From assembly GCA_947561715.1 (NCBI GenBank), contig OX387202.1, positions 19,543,001 to 19,607,000 of the forward strand: a DNA stretch of 64,000 bases, written 5' to 3'. The number at the start of each line of letters is the position of its first letter. Within the stretch, counting starts at the first letter, position 1. The notes below the pieces were generated by a model. The model saw only the letters and a program-made list of their open reading frames with translations. It was not told the DNA's origin and searched no databases. This DNA comes from Ascidia mentula. Its lineage: Eukaryota > Chordata > Ascidiacea > Phlebobranchia > Ascidiidae. Both the position numbers and the translations under genes were made by a program. Below, piece after piece: positions 1 through 11,553 of the stretch.

Positions 1-95
1 TAAAAAACATTTTGTTGATCTTTGGGAATCAGGATTTCAGCCCTTCCCTCTGTGACTTTATCATAATCGTCGTCCCAGGAAGTTTGTGCAGTCAT
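1..95 (-). CDS. TRMT1-like tRNA (guanine-26 N2) dimethyltransferase, N-terminal exon (partial)
   Basis: An ATG at 95 on the minus strand opens 31 codons that run off the left edge without a stop. The reading begins MTAQTSWDDDYDKVTEGRAE and continues through ILIPKDQQNVF toward Y. The pattern 'V-T-E-G-x-A-x-I-x-x-P ... VFY' matches what I recall of the N-terminus of TRMT1-family enzymes (TEGxAKIxFP...VFYNPVQ), which dimethylate G26 of tRNA using SAM. Only this short segment is visible, so no catalytic motif can be checked. The gene is divergent to LLGL, with the MULE insertion lying between them. Family call is by motif recall only. Confidence 0.6.
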   Translation of the reverse strand, partial: MTAQTSWDDDYDKVTEGRAEILIPKDQQNVF

Positions 96-1023
96 TTTTA
101 TAAGCCTAAAAACAGTGCGACTCAAAAATCATTTTATTTTGTGCCAACAGATAATGCAAAGCATGTTTATGTCTGGCGTTGACCAAAACTGATTTTGTAA
201 CAAAAAAATTGCATGGTTTGTAAAAGAAGTCAATAGAACCAATTAATCATTGAAACACGCCAGGTATACGTACTGGCTTCCAACCTTTTGGCGTTCTTGT
301 TTCCAAATTGAAGGTACGCCTTCACCACTTTTGACAACAATAATGATTTGTTTGATGAAAAAACAGAAAACATCAGAAATGTTGCTTTCCCAACTGATCA
401 CGTGGTGTATGGGAAAACCCCAGATGTGAACTCTAAACCGAAACATGCAGCTTATACACAAAAATATTGTTTCAATAATTCGGCCAAGTGTGTTTCACGT
501 GTTATTCAACAAAACGCAAGTTTTGTCAAAGAGCTCCCAAAAATGTTTTTCAAGCCCAAGTATTATGCAGGAGGGGGCGAATAAGGCGTTCGCCCTCCAA
601 GAATATGATTTGGTTTGGTCGTAAGATTGATTTTCGTTGGTCACTGCTTTGTCTGGCGCATGCATCTTCCGGCCAAACGACCAAAAATCGCTATTTCTGC
701 GTTACAATAAGTTTTCGGTCGTAAGCAGTTCATAGCAACTACTTTTTTCAAGCCTTAGACCTGATTCCACCCCTATTTTTGAAATCGGGCTTTTGAAAAT
801 TTGTCCGAATTGCTGTGCGCCGAAGAAATCAACATCGCCCAGCTCAATTGTTTGTGCCTTTGTTAGGATTCTTTATGGCAAAATTTATTGGCAGTTTGGA
901 ATTTTACGACAAAGAGATTTTTCCCCAACCCTATTGCTCTGTTTCTCCGGCGCAAAATGTAAAACGACACGCGACAGTCGTGATGCGACATGGAATGTTG
1001 GCAAAACCGCGGCTTGGTAGAAT
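96..1023. other. Intergenic segment between the TRMT1-like gene and the MULE insertion
   Basis: No exon with convincing splice sites and coding character was found. Before the transposon inserted, this segment and 11563-12744 would have formed one short divergent intergenic region of about 2 kb, so it probably holds the TRMT1-like promoter and 5' UTR and perhaps part of the LLGL promoter. Short open frames here look random. Confidence 0.5.
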
Positions 1024-1032
1024 CTAAAAGAG
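1024..1032. repeat. 9-bp target-site duplication, left copy
   Basis: CTAAAAGAG lies immediately before the left terminal inverted repeat and is repeated exactly at 11554-11562 just after the right terminus. A 9-bp duplication fits the 8-10 bp (usually 9) made by Mutator-like elements. Confidence 0.93.
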
Positions 1033-1187
1033 GGTAGATACATTGACCACATAACGGGGGCATCGACGCAAACCAGATTATGACGTCACAATCGCTTTTA
1101 ACAATGGACAAGGTTGTGCGTGCGTCAAATGTGCGTGAAGTGCGCTGTAGTCTGAAACGTGTCAACTGAACCGTGAATGTTTTGAAG
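1033..1187 (+). repeat. Left terminal inverted repeat, unique portion (155 bp)
   Basis: Identical base for base, by eye, to the reverse complement of 11399-11553. The sequence is non-repetitive and contains a TGACGTCA palindrome (CRE-like) about 50 bp from the end, which may be incidental because TGACGTCA is frequent in this window. It likely carries the terminal transposase site. Confidence 0.92.
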
Positions 1188-2656
1188 CATTAAATACTCT
1201 AATGTGGGTTGGGCCTAGATTTCAGTTATGGTGTAGCATGGAAGCATTAAATACTCTAATGTGGGTTGGGCCTAGATTTCAGTTATGGTGTAGTCTGGAA
1301 GTATTAAATACTCTAATGTGGGTTGGGCCTAGATTTCAGTTATGGTGTAGCATGGAAGTATTAAATACTCTAATGTGGGTTGGGCCTAGATTTCAGTTAT
1401 GGTGTAGTCTGGAAGTATTAAATACTCTAATGTGGGTTGGGCCTAGATTTCAGTTATGGTGTAGTCTGGAAGCATTAAATACTCTAATGTGGGTTGGGCC
1501 TAGATTTCAATTATGGTGTAGTCTGGAAGCATTAAATACTCTAATGTGGGTTGGGCCTAGATTTCAGTGATGGTGTAGCGTGGAAGCATTAAATACTCTA
1601 ATGTGGGTTGGGCCCAGATTTCAGTTATGGTGTAGCGTGGAAGCATTAAATACTCTAATGTGGGTTGGGCCCAGATTTCAGTTATGGTGTAGCATGGAAG
1701 TATTAAATACTCTAATGTGGGTTGGGCCTAGATTTCAGTTATGGTGTAGCGTGGAAGCATTAAATACTCTAATGTGGGTTGGGCCCAGATTTCAGTTATG
1801 GTGTAGCATGGAAGTATTAAATACTCTAATGTGGGTTGGGCCTACATTTCAGTGATGGTGTAGCGTGGAAGCATTAAATACTCTAATGTGGGTTGGGCCC
1901 AGATTTCAGTTATGGTGTAGCGTGGAAGCATTGAATACTCTAATGTGGGTTGGGCCCAGATTTCAGTTATGGTGTAGCGTGGAAGCATTAAATACTCTAA
2001 TGTGGGTTGGGCCTAGATTTCAGTTATGGTGTAGCGTGGAAGCATTAAATACTCTAATGTGGGTTGGGCCCAGATTTCAGTTATGGTGTAGCATGGAAGT
2101 ATTAAATACTCTAATGTGGGTTGGGCCTAGATTTCAGTTATGGTGTAGCGTGGAAGCATTAAATACTCTAATGTGGTTTGGGCCTAGATTTCAGTTATGG
2201 TGTAGTCTGGAAGTATTAAATACTCTAATGTGGGTTGGGCCTGGATTTCATTTATGGTGTAGCGTGGAAGCATTAAATACTCTAATGTGGGTTGGGCCTG
2301 GATTTCAGTTATGGTGTAGCGTGGAAGCATTAAATACTCTAATGTGGGTTGGGCCTAGATTTCAGTGATGGTGTAGCGTGGAAGCATTAAATACTCTAAT
2401 GTGGGTTGGGCCCAGATTTCAGTTATGGTGTAGCGTGGAAGCATTAAATACTCTAATGTGGGTTGGGCCCAGATTTCAGTTATGGTGTAGCGTGGAAGCA
2501 TTAAATACTGTAATGCGGGTTGGGCCCAGATTTCGGTTATGGTGTAGCGTGGAAGCATTAAATACTCTAATGCGGGTTGGGCCCAGATTTCGGTTATGGT
2601 GTAGTCTGGAAGCATTAAATACTCTAATGTGGTTTGGGCCTAGATTTCAGTTATAG
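1188..2656 (+). repeat. 57-bp tandem array in the left arm (about 26 units)
   Basis: The unit starts near GCATTAAATACTCTAATGTG, continues through GGGTTGGGCC and AGATTTCAG, and ends TTATGGTGTAGCGTGGAA. Units differ at a few positions (CCTAG/CCCAG/CCTGG, AGCGTGG/AGTCTGG/AGCATGG, GCATT/GTATT). Because 57 is 19 codons, a frame free of stops persists for long stretches on both strands (MWVGPRFQLWCSVEALNTL in one direction), interrupted only when a unit carries a stop. This is a period artefact, not a gene. The last units near 2500-2656 are the most diverged. The array is part of an extended inverted repeat with 9238-11398. Confidence 0.95.
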
Positions 2657-3745
2657 TGAAGCTTAATAACTTTATACTCTGTGGGTTGGTGTATGACTGG
2701 AACTATTATATTTTGGTTTTGCTTCGCTTACTTTGCACAAGCTCAGACCATCAGAATGAAGCATGTTGCCAATGTGTTTAGATCCATTAACATAATTTAG
2801 GTCATTCTATTTTGACTATGTTGGTTTCAACAAAAGACAAATGACATTTGAAGCGACAAGTCAAACAGAAGACACAAATCAAAAGGTTTGTTATGATTTT
2901 ATTAAAAAAAAACAATTTTAAATGCTACTTGAATTTCAGCTGAACATCTGCAATGCTTCTGTTGGAATATTACATCTGTGGAAATAAAGTATAATTTGAA
3001 TAAGGTAAGAATTACTGTTAAGTCTTTAAAGTTCATTTTGTGTGGTCCTTTTTACTCCTTCCCAAAAATGAAATTATTTTATATCATACTATGGATATGA
3101 TAGTGTCTGTCGTCATACTACAAAATATTTTCACTTCGTATATTGTTTACATTGGATTTAAAAAAATGGATATTCCTGTATGATTCTTGATTGATAAAAC
3201 AAAATTGTAACAAAGCTTTAACACTGCAGATTCTGCAAAGATAGAAGCCACCCTAAATAAGCTGCAAGAAACCAGATACAAATTTCCAAACATATTTTTT
3301 ACAAAGTTGAAATCTTTATAAAACACACTATCTCATGTTAAACAGCATTTGTGTTATATATATTGTTTTGTGTATGCTAATTGTGATGCAATAAACTGTT
3401 TCTGCCACTGCCAGACAATGCAAATTTAAATGAACTTCCTTTGGGCACAAACATTGCACTCTTTGTCACATGTCGCTACAAAAACGGTGCTATTTGTTTT
3501 GTAATCGATTTCTCTTTTTTATGGCGAACTAAGTGCATTTCAGGCTTTCCAAATAAATAATGTTTGCTTATATGTTGATGGACTGCATTTTTATGTTGTG
3601 TTTGAAAAATTCCTACCACGCCCAGGAGGCTTTTCCATGTGGTCGTTGGCATTTTTGATAACCCAGACGCCTCGCCAGTAGCCATATGAAACTGGGTTGA
3701 ACAACATAATACGTGTTGAAGAAAACACAATACTTAAATAGTATG
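2657..3745. other. Non-coding interior of the MULE, left side
   Basis: AT-rich with no coding exon that joins the transposase. On the plus strand, 2848-2888 opens an ATG frame followed by a possible GT-AG intron and a second exon ending in TAA at about 2980 that overlaps an AATAAA. This could be a tiny transcript of about 30 codons or chance. Nothing else is recognised. Confidence 0.4.
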
Positions 3746-4075
3746 GTCTTAAAATCACTCTGCAGAAGTGTTACACCTCTCAGGTTGAAGCCTGATTGGT
3801 CAGTTTTACCATCGCAAGGTATGGTATGAAATTCACTCTGCGAAAGTGTTACACCTCTCAGGTAGAGTCCCGATTGGTCAGGTTTACCATCACTCTACGA
3901 GTGTTACACCATTAGGGTCAAAACCCAAAGGTATGGTAGGAAATTCACTTCGCAGGAGTGTTACACCTCTCAGGTAGAGTCCCGATTGGTCAGGTTTACC
4001 GTCACTCCAAGAGTGTTACACCCTTTGGGCCAAAACCCAAAAGGTACGGTATTACATTCACTTTGCAGAAGTGAT
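3746..4075. repeat. Internal direct repeats in the MULE (period about 115 bp)
   Basis: The phrase GTGTTACACCTCTCAGGT occurs three times (near 3768, 3847, 3959), followed by GATTGGTCAG and TTTACC. A shorter GAGTGTTACACC form alternates with it, joined by GGGTCAAAACCCAAAGGTA-like text near 3915 and 4030. The block sits just downstream (3' side) of the transposase stop codon. Its role is unknown; it may be a decayed satellite or a 3' UTR feature. Confidence 0.7.
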
Positions 4076-4176
4076 AAAACTAAAAAAATTGGGACATTGT
4101 GGTTGTTATGGTATAGTGAATAAATTTCATTTGGCTTGTGTTCTTATTTGTTTAACAGATTGTAATGTTGTTTGAT

Positions 4177-7100
4177 TTACAATGTGCACACAAAATATTT
4201 ATCTTTTTTTGCTTGCTTCTCTGAAAAACCAACACACATGATGTGAAACCACTGTCCACATCGAGTGCACTCAATCCAAACTTTTTTCAGGGGATTGGCG
4301 CCTTCATCTCCACATACTTTACATGTCTCTATTTCATTTGTGCCTTGAAGACACTTGCCAGCAATTTCCCTTAACATTTCAAGTCTATAGCTGTAGGTAC
4401 AAACATTTTGCACAAGTTTTTCTCCAGTTGCCAGCCATTTTGCATACATACATATCATCACTCCACAGCTTGATCCATCTGGCTGTTTTGTTCTGTGTGG
4501 TATTTCCACAGTATTAATTTTCCAACCAAACTTTGTTGCCATTAGACAATTCACCATAGCTTTTGCAGTTTGAACATTGCTGTCTGTTTTTACACAAGGC
4601 ATTGCTACTGGGTCTATGTACAGCATTTTTCGACCAGGGATGTCAACTACAAGCAAAACCCAGTGGAAGCCTGAAGAGTTCCAAGGTATAAACAGTGTTT
4701 GTTTCCCTTGCAAATTTATCCCTTCCCAAACTTTTTTAATTGAAGCTTTTCTTTGTAATATTTGAGCCACTGTCGAACAAACATAAAGTGTGTGTTGGTG
4801 CACACCAGTTAATCGCCACAAGTAGCTGTTAATGACTTCATCATAAAGCCAACCAACATTAAATCTGCTGTCATGCTTTTTAAGCTCGCAAACTTCAGCT
4901 GGTGGCAATGCATCATCCAGAGATTTTAACTCCAACAAAGAAATTGAATGAGGGCCGTTTTTTAAAATTGTACCAGAAGCTTTGTAACCGGTAACATGGG
5001 CTGTGATGTTTTTTTGCATCATTGAGTGTTTGTTCCGAACAATATCCATACAAGCCTCACCAGAAGATTTATGTTGGTCACAGGCTTTTGCTGCCTGTGG
5101 GGTTGTTAATTTTACACTTTTCTTTGATCGAGGAAACAAAGTTGTTACTTGGTGCAGCGGCTGCATAAGGTTGGCAAATTGTCCAACCCGTGATGAAAAT
5201 GGATTGGGCTTTGGTCGCTTGCGGGGCAACTCATCATGGACAGTATTTTCAGAAGGTGTTGTTTTTCGCTTCCTTTTCAATGACTTAAGTTCTGGAGGTT
5301 GAGTAATTCTAAACCCAGAATCGTATGAACATGCTTTAGAAAACTTAGCCACCATGGCATTGCCATCAGAAATGCCTTCATCCAAAACCTGCTTGGAACT
5401 GACATCATATGAAAGGTCTATCAAATGCTTCATTAAATCAATAAACTTTTGATGGCTTTGTTTGCGATCTGAGGTTTTGTTGTCAGTACCGCAGGTTTTG
5501 TCGTCAGTTACAATGTTTTCAGGTTGAGAAATTGATTGGTTTGTGGAGGAATTCTTGATGTCTTGTGTTTTGACCACAGTATCACAAACAGTTTCAGCTG
5601 ACAATTTGTTCACAACAACCGGATCCAAAACCATGTAAACAGAATTGGAGTACCAATCTGGCAGACTATGCCATCCAACATCTGCATACTTGTTAAAAAT
5701 TGCAAACATGTGTTTGCATGGTAAAAAATTGTGTAAAAAATCATGACATGTACACTTTGGAAAATCTCTTTCAGTGCCAAATTTAATGGTGTATATTTCA
5801 GAAGAGGAACTGCTTAATACAGTGAACAAGTCCCCTTTTCTACATATAGAACTTGCCTGAATGTTTGTAGTTTCTCCGATACGTTTTATACAATGTTTTA
5901 CCAATTTTCTTGGTCGGTTTTGAAGAAAGCTGGGAACCTCAGCGTTGTAACTTCTGTAATTGCCAGAAGATCTCATGTTTTGTTGTTTGTATCTGCTCAA
6001 AGTAAAATTTATTGATTAATTTTGATTGCATGTTCTTGCATATAACCATAAATGTTTTAGTGGAGGTACACTCACTTCTCATATGCATTTGGCAAAAATT
6101 CGTGGTGCAAAATTGTAATTAAGCCAGAAAGCGACTTATCAGTCCGAAATCGCACATGGCATTCTTTTAAAACTCGGTTTTGTCTCTCAACACCATTGTT
6201 GGTGCGGATCAAAACCTTTAACTGGTCTGCTCGATAGAGCCACATCCAACGCTAGAAAACGTGCATGAACAGAAGTTACATTTAACATATATGTTTTGTA
6301 AATACTCAAACCTCTTTATCCTTAAGCCAAATATTTGTGAAGTATTTTTGTAGTTTTGGGTTGTTTTCCCAAACTGAACTTGACTCAAATATCTGCAGTG
6401 CATTGTTGCAGCTTTTTTCACATTCAGCGTTAGCAATTCCTCTCATAAATGTCAAAACTTTGTCCTTGTCTGGACCTACTTGGTTTTCAGATTTTTTAAC
6501 CCATCTTTCCCATGCCTGTTCACGATGAAAATCGCAAATGAGGACACGGACATCTAGAAAATAGTTATTTTTACATATGTGGTACATGTATATTTGATGC
6601 AGAACTTTAACCTGTAAAAATGCTTTCAATGGCATGGATCTCAGCATCACATTTATCTACCATAAAAAATGATGGTTGCCATGCAGGAGTCCATTCTTTC
6701 AATATTTTCAGTGCCTCTTCAATGTCCAATTGTCTTTCATTCTGTGTAATGAAACTGGCAACAACTTGATAGCCAACATTTGTCTTCACACAGAGAAAAA
6801 ACAATGGGAGAGCATATTTGGATGTCTTGTAGGTAGCATCCATTAGACAAATGTCTTGGCCGTAGCGCAGAAGCAATCTACGCTGCCATGCAAACTGATG
6901 GATAAACAGCATGGTTTGTTCAGATTGAATGACTGGTGCTGTTTCTCCATCAACTACTTCAGGTTCCATGTTAGCAATGAATGGCCGGAAATATATTTTG
7001 TCATTGGCATCTCCTGCCTTCACCCATTCATCCACCAAGCACTGGACATTAGTTTGATCAATTTTTGCAAATCTGTGTTTACAAAATACTCGGTAATAAT

Positions 7101-9166
7101 GACTTTGAATGTCCTTTTTTGTTGGATAAAATCTCCTGTTTGAAGTAGATGGTGGGGTATCATTTTGAAAAAGTTCATGGGCAACATAATGTTTTAGGCT
7201 TCTAAGAATTTCCTCAATACTGCATACACCTTCTGTAACCAATTGATCTATTTTGGCAATTATTCTTTGATCAACAGGTTGAAGGAAACCAGCAGCCTTA
7301 AAATATGTAATATGGTAAATAAACAGTTCAAAAGTAAACATTTAATTTAAATAACATTCTTACTTCCCCTAAAACATGACCGGTGTGGTCATCCTGAGAT
7401 GGAAAGCAAACACTGTAAGTTTGTTGCTTTAGCAAGTGCTTATCGTTGTTTTGCAGCAAATCTTTTACAACAACACTTGTCTTGTCCATTTTAGATTTAC
7501 ATTTCGAGATTATCTAATCATATTACAGAAGAAATTATTGATATCCAACTAAATAAAATTAGATTCAAACAAGTTGAAGAAGTACCTGAAACTGTGGAAA
7601 CTTCATAATTTCCTGAATTACAATTTTTGCCTTGCAGTTAGTTTTTTTGGTCCCTTGAATACACAAATGTTTTTTGCAAGGATTTGGATGATCTTGCAAC
7701 TGATCAAAGGGGTTTCAATATTTTATCATAGAAAACATAAAGTCACTTACATGTGTAGGTGGTGCAACATGACGCCTTTCATTTTTAATCTTGTTGCGAT
7801 CTTTAGAATGTTGGCATTCCAAGACCTTTGTTTGTACTATGATGTAGGGAGTGGATGTACTGTCCCAATGCAAGCGACCTATTAAAATATCTAAAAAAAA
7901 TCACAAATGTAATCAGTTTGTATTGTCATACAATTATGGCTTGATGAACTTTCTTTTAATAAGTAAAACTAAGCTAAAAAGCAGGCCTTTTTTTATCATA
8001 CCAAATGAATTCTTCGAGAAATGAATGAACTTTGTCAATGTGGAGATTTCAAATTTCTCAACTAAATCATTTGCCTGAGTCATTGAACAAGCCCACTGCA
8101 ACAATTGTTGGATTTACTCTAAACTTAAATTTATAAACTGCACCAATTACCAGTCTTATATTACCTGCAAATTTTGTTTGCTATTCTCCTTTGCTGCTTC
8201 TGATATATTTTGCTAAAATAAACAACCACACATATGCACAAAGCATTGTGTTAAGCTATACAATTTACTAACCATTTTAGTTAAACAAGTGAATTCGTTC
8301 TTCACAAACTTCACAAAATATCTCTCTTCCTGTTGTAAACCTGCACCTTGGCTATTAAGGCTTTCTCTTATTGTTTTGCTTGCCTTTTCAAGATTGTATT
8401 TTGATAGCTTGTTCTGTGCCCAAGACATTAATGTAATGATAGTTAATAACATTTAAATGCATACTTACTAAGCCTTCAAACTTTGCAAACACCAAAACAT
8501 CAAAGATGGTTATTACATATTGATATAGTTTGTTTGGTTCAGATTGGCGGTCAAAATGCCAAAGTGATTCAAAGCACTCTGAACGTGTAATTATGTATGG
8601 TATGGCAGCATCATTCCAATGCACTGAGCTTTTACATGCATCTTCAAACGTAAAAAGAGGTTTCGAAAAAAAAAAACTTTTTGAATTGATGCAGCATATT
8701 TGTTGCTTCATGTTTGGATCCATACCACTAATAAATAAAAGCACAAATGAAATACTTCCATAATACAACAAAAACATGTTCATGTGCCTGAACATAGAAC
8801 TTTTATTACTACTTAACAGATTCTTAGACCAATTTGTGACAATGCAAGTTTCATTCTTTAATATTCACAGCGTAATAACTAACCTTCTCCAGAGTATTTG
8901 AGAATGTAAATTCCTTCTCACCGAATGCCACTTCATTTAGGATGCTAAAGCAAGTATTAAAATAGTTTTTAGGATTTAGAAAAGTTTTACATCTTACCAA
9001 TGTTGAACAATATCTTCAGAGATTAATAAATTTTTTGGCATTGGCACACAATTTCGAAATTGCCTAGACTCATGAGAGTCAACAACATCTTTCAAAAGAT
9101 TGAAACTTCTTTTACAAAAAAACATCTCTTCGCACAAAATCAATTCGATTTTTAGCAGAACAGAAC
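4177..9166 (-). CDS. MULE transposase with SWIM, Ulp1-like protease and PHD-like domains (13 exons)
   Basis: Exons read by phase: 9166-8998, 8944-8884, 8727-8469, 8413-8273, 8212-8165, 8095-8002, 7890-7751, 7699-7586, 7513-7364, 7296-6612, 6553-6312, 6251-6076, 5995-4177; about 1,360 codons. The N-terminal part is unrecognised. The exons at 7890-7586 hold a Cys/His-rich stretch resembling the CARF (ALS2CR8) DNA-binding region. The transposase core shows the first Asp in LMDATYKT, the second in FMVDKCDAEI, and RTNNGVERQNR later. A SWIM finger follows (CTCHDFLHNFLPCKH), then a C48/Ulp1 protease with H in SGFHWVLL, D in LYIDP and C in DGSSCGVM. The C-terminal PHD-like motif (CKVCGDEG...CTRCGQWFHIMC) stops just short of its last expected Cys. 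Exon 8727-8469 contains a run of 11 A (plus strand, about 8666-8676); in the phase set by upstream exons the frame closes soon after this run, while the downstream exons need a one-base different length. The true start codon is uncertain. Confidence 0.82.
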
Positions 9167-9237
9167 CTAAATAAACAATAAATACAAATGGTCACTACAA
9201 ATAAACCAAATTAAAGTAATTTCTATTTTACACATAA

Positions 9238-11398
9238 AGCTTCCAGGCTACACCATAACTGAAATCTAGGCCCAACCCACATTAGAGTATTTAATGCTTC
9301 CACGCTACACCATAACTGAAATCTAGGCCCAACCCGCATTAGAGTATTTAATGCTTCCACGCTACACCATCACTGAAATCTGGGCCCAACCCACATTAGA
9401 GTATTTAATGCTTCCACGCTACACCATAACTGAAATCTGGGCCCAACCCACATTAGAGTATTTAATGCTTCCACGCTGCACCATAACTGAAATCCAGGCC
9501 CAACCCACATTAGAGTATTTAATACTTCCAGACTACACCATAACTGAAATCTAGGCCCAAACCATATTAGAGTATTTAATGCTTCCACGCTACACCATAA
9601 CTGAAATCTAGGCCCAACCCACATTAGAGTATTTAATGCTTCCAGACTACACCATAACTGAAATCTAGGCCCAACCCACATTAGAGTATTTAATACTTCC
9701 ATGCTACACCATAACTGAAATCTAGGCCCAACCCACATTAGAGTATTTAATGCTTCCACGCTACACCATAACTGAAATCTAGGCCCAACCCACATTAGAG
9801 TATTTAATGCTTCCACGCTACACCATAACTGAAATCTGGGCCCAACCCACATTACAGTATTTAATGCTTCCACGCTACACCATCACTGAAATCTAGGCCC
9901 AACCCACATTAGAGTATTTAATGCTTCCAGACTACACCATAACTGAAATCTAGGCCCAACCCACATTAGAGTATTTAATGCTTCCATGCTACACCATAAC
10001 TGAAATCCAGACCCAACCCACATTAGAGTATTTAATGCTTCCACGCTACACCATAACTGAAATCTAGGCCCAACCCACATTAGAGTATTTAATGCTTCCA
10101 CGCTACACCATCACTGAAATCTAGGCCCAACCCACATTAGAGTATTTAATGCTTCCAGACTACACCATAACTGAAATCTAGGCCCAACCCACATTAGAGT
10201 ATTTAATGCTTCCACGCTACACCATAACTGAAATCTGGGCCCAACCCACATTAGAGTATTTAATGCTTCCACGCTACACCATAACTGAAATCTAGGCCCA
10301 ACCCACATTAGAGTATTTAATGCTTCCAGACTACACCATAACTGAAATCTAGGCCCAACCCACATTAGAGTATTTAATACTTCCACGCTACACCATAACT
10401 GAAATCTGGGACCAACCCACATTAGAGTATTTAATGCTTCCAGACTACACCATAACTGAAATCCAGGCCCAACCCACATTAGAGTATTTAATGCTTCCAC
10501 GCTACACCATAACTGAAATCTAGGCCCAACCCACATTAGAGTATTTAATGCTTCCACGCTACACCATAAATGAAATCTAGGCCCAACCCACATTAGAGTA
10601 TTTAATGCTTCCAGACTACACCATAACTGAAATCTAGGCCCAACCCACATTAGAGTATTTAATGCTTCCACGCTACACCATAACTGAAATCTAGGCCCAA
10701 CCCACATTAGAGTATTTAATGCTTCCACGCTACACCATAAATGAAATCCAGGCCCAACCCACATTAGAGTATTTAATACTTCCAGACTACACCATAACTG
10801 AAATCTAGGCCCAACCCACATTAGAGTATTTAATGCTTCCACGCTACACCATAAATGAAATCCAGGCCCAACCCACATTAGAGTATTTAATGCTTCCACG
10901 CTACACCATAACTGAAATCCAGGCCCAACCCACATTAGAGTATTTAATGCTTCCACGCTACACCATAACTGAAATCTAGGCCCAACCCACATTAGAGTAT
11001 TTAATACTTCCAGACTACACCATAACTGAAATCTAGGCCCAACCCACATTAGAGTATTTACTGCTTCCACGCTACACCATAAATGAAATCCAGGCCCAAC
11101 CCACATTAGAGTATTTAATACTTCCAGACTACACCATAACTGAAATCTAGGCCCAACCCACATTAGAGTATTTAATGCTTCCACGCTACACCATAACTGA
11201 AATCTAGGCCCAACCCACATTAGAGTATTTAAATACTTCCATGCTACACCATAACTGAAATCTAGGCCCAACCCACATTACAGTATTTAATGCTTCCACG
11301 CTACACCATAACTGAAATCTGGGCCCAACCCACATTAGAGTATTTAATGCTTCCAGACTACACCATAAATGAAATCTGGGCCCAACCCACATTATATT
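9238..11398 (-). repeat. 57-bp tandem array in the right arm (about 38 units)
   Basis: Same 57-bp unit as the left arm in opposite orientation. The array is about 700 bp longer than its partner, so the two arms have changed copy number independently even though the outer 155 bp remain identical. Open frames across it are again a consequence of the 3n period. Unit variants are interspersed rather than sorted, as expected from unequal exchange or slippage. Confidence 0.95.
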
Positions 11399-11553
11399 CT
11401 TCAAAACATTCACGGTTCAGTTGACACGTTTCAGACTACAGCGCACTTCACGCACATTTGACGCACGCACAACCTTGTCCATTGTTAAAAGCGATTGTGA
11501 CGTCATAATCTGGTTTGCGTCGATGCCCCCGTTATGTGGTCAATGTATCTACC
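11399..11553 (-). repeat. Right terminal inverted repeat, unique portion (155 bp)
   Basis: Exact inverted copy of 1033-1187. Divergence begins only where the arrays start: the left goes straight into the repeat consensus, while the right has a short variant junction before its first unit. Confidence 0.92.

Larger units (their letters stand above)
1033..11553 (-). mobile_element. MULE-type DNA transposon with foldback-like tandem-repeat ends
   Basis: The element starts GGTAGATACATTGACC and ends with the exact reverse complement. The outer 155 bp of both ends (1033-1187 and 11399-11553) are identical inverted repeats. Each end then runs inward into a tandem array of a 57-bp unit in mirror orientation: about 26 units on the left and about 38 on the right. 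The interior holds one 13-exon gene on the minus strand (4177-9166) with a MULE-type transposase core, a SWIM finger, a Ulp1-like cysteine protease and a C-terminal PHD-like motif. A perfect 9-bp target duplication flanks it. Seen directly: termini, duplication, arrays, coding domains. Inferred: autonomous or recently autonomous, since termini are undiverged and almost all coding exons are open. One homopolymer-length disturbance is visible in the coding region (see the transposase entry). Tandem repeats inside inverted ends recall foldback elements (Drosophila FB, sea urchin TU). Confidence 0.9.

Noticed and set aside
1202-2656. Long open frames in the left array giving a repetitive 19-residue peptide
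   Set aside because: The 57-bp period is a multiple of three, so open frames persist in the array, and the opposite strand is open too. There is no start context, codon bias or conservation of the peptide over the DNA unit.
1188-2656. CRISPR-like array
   Set aside because: The units are contiguous with no unique spacers, and the genome is eukaryotic.
9351-11413. Long open frames in the right array
   Set aside because: Same period artefact as the left array, in mirror orientation.
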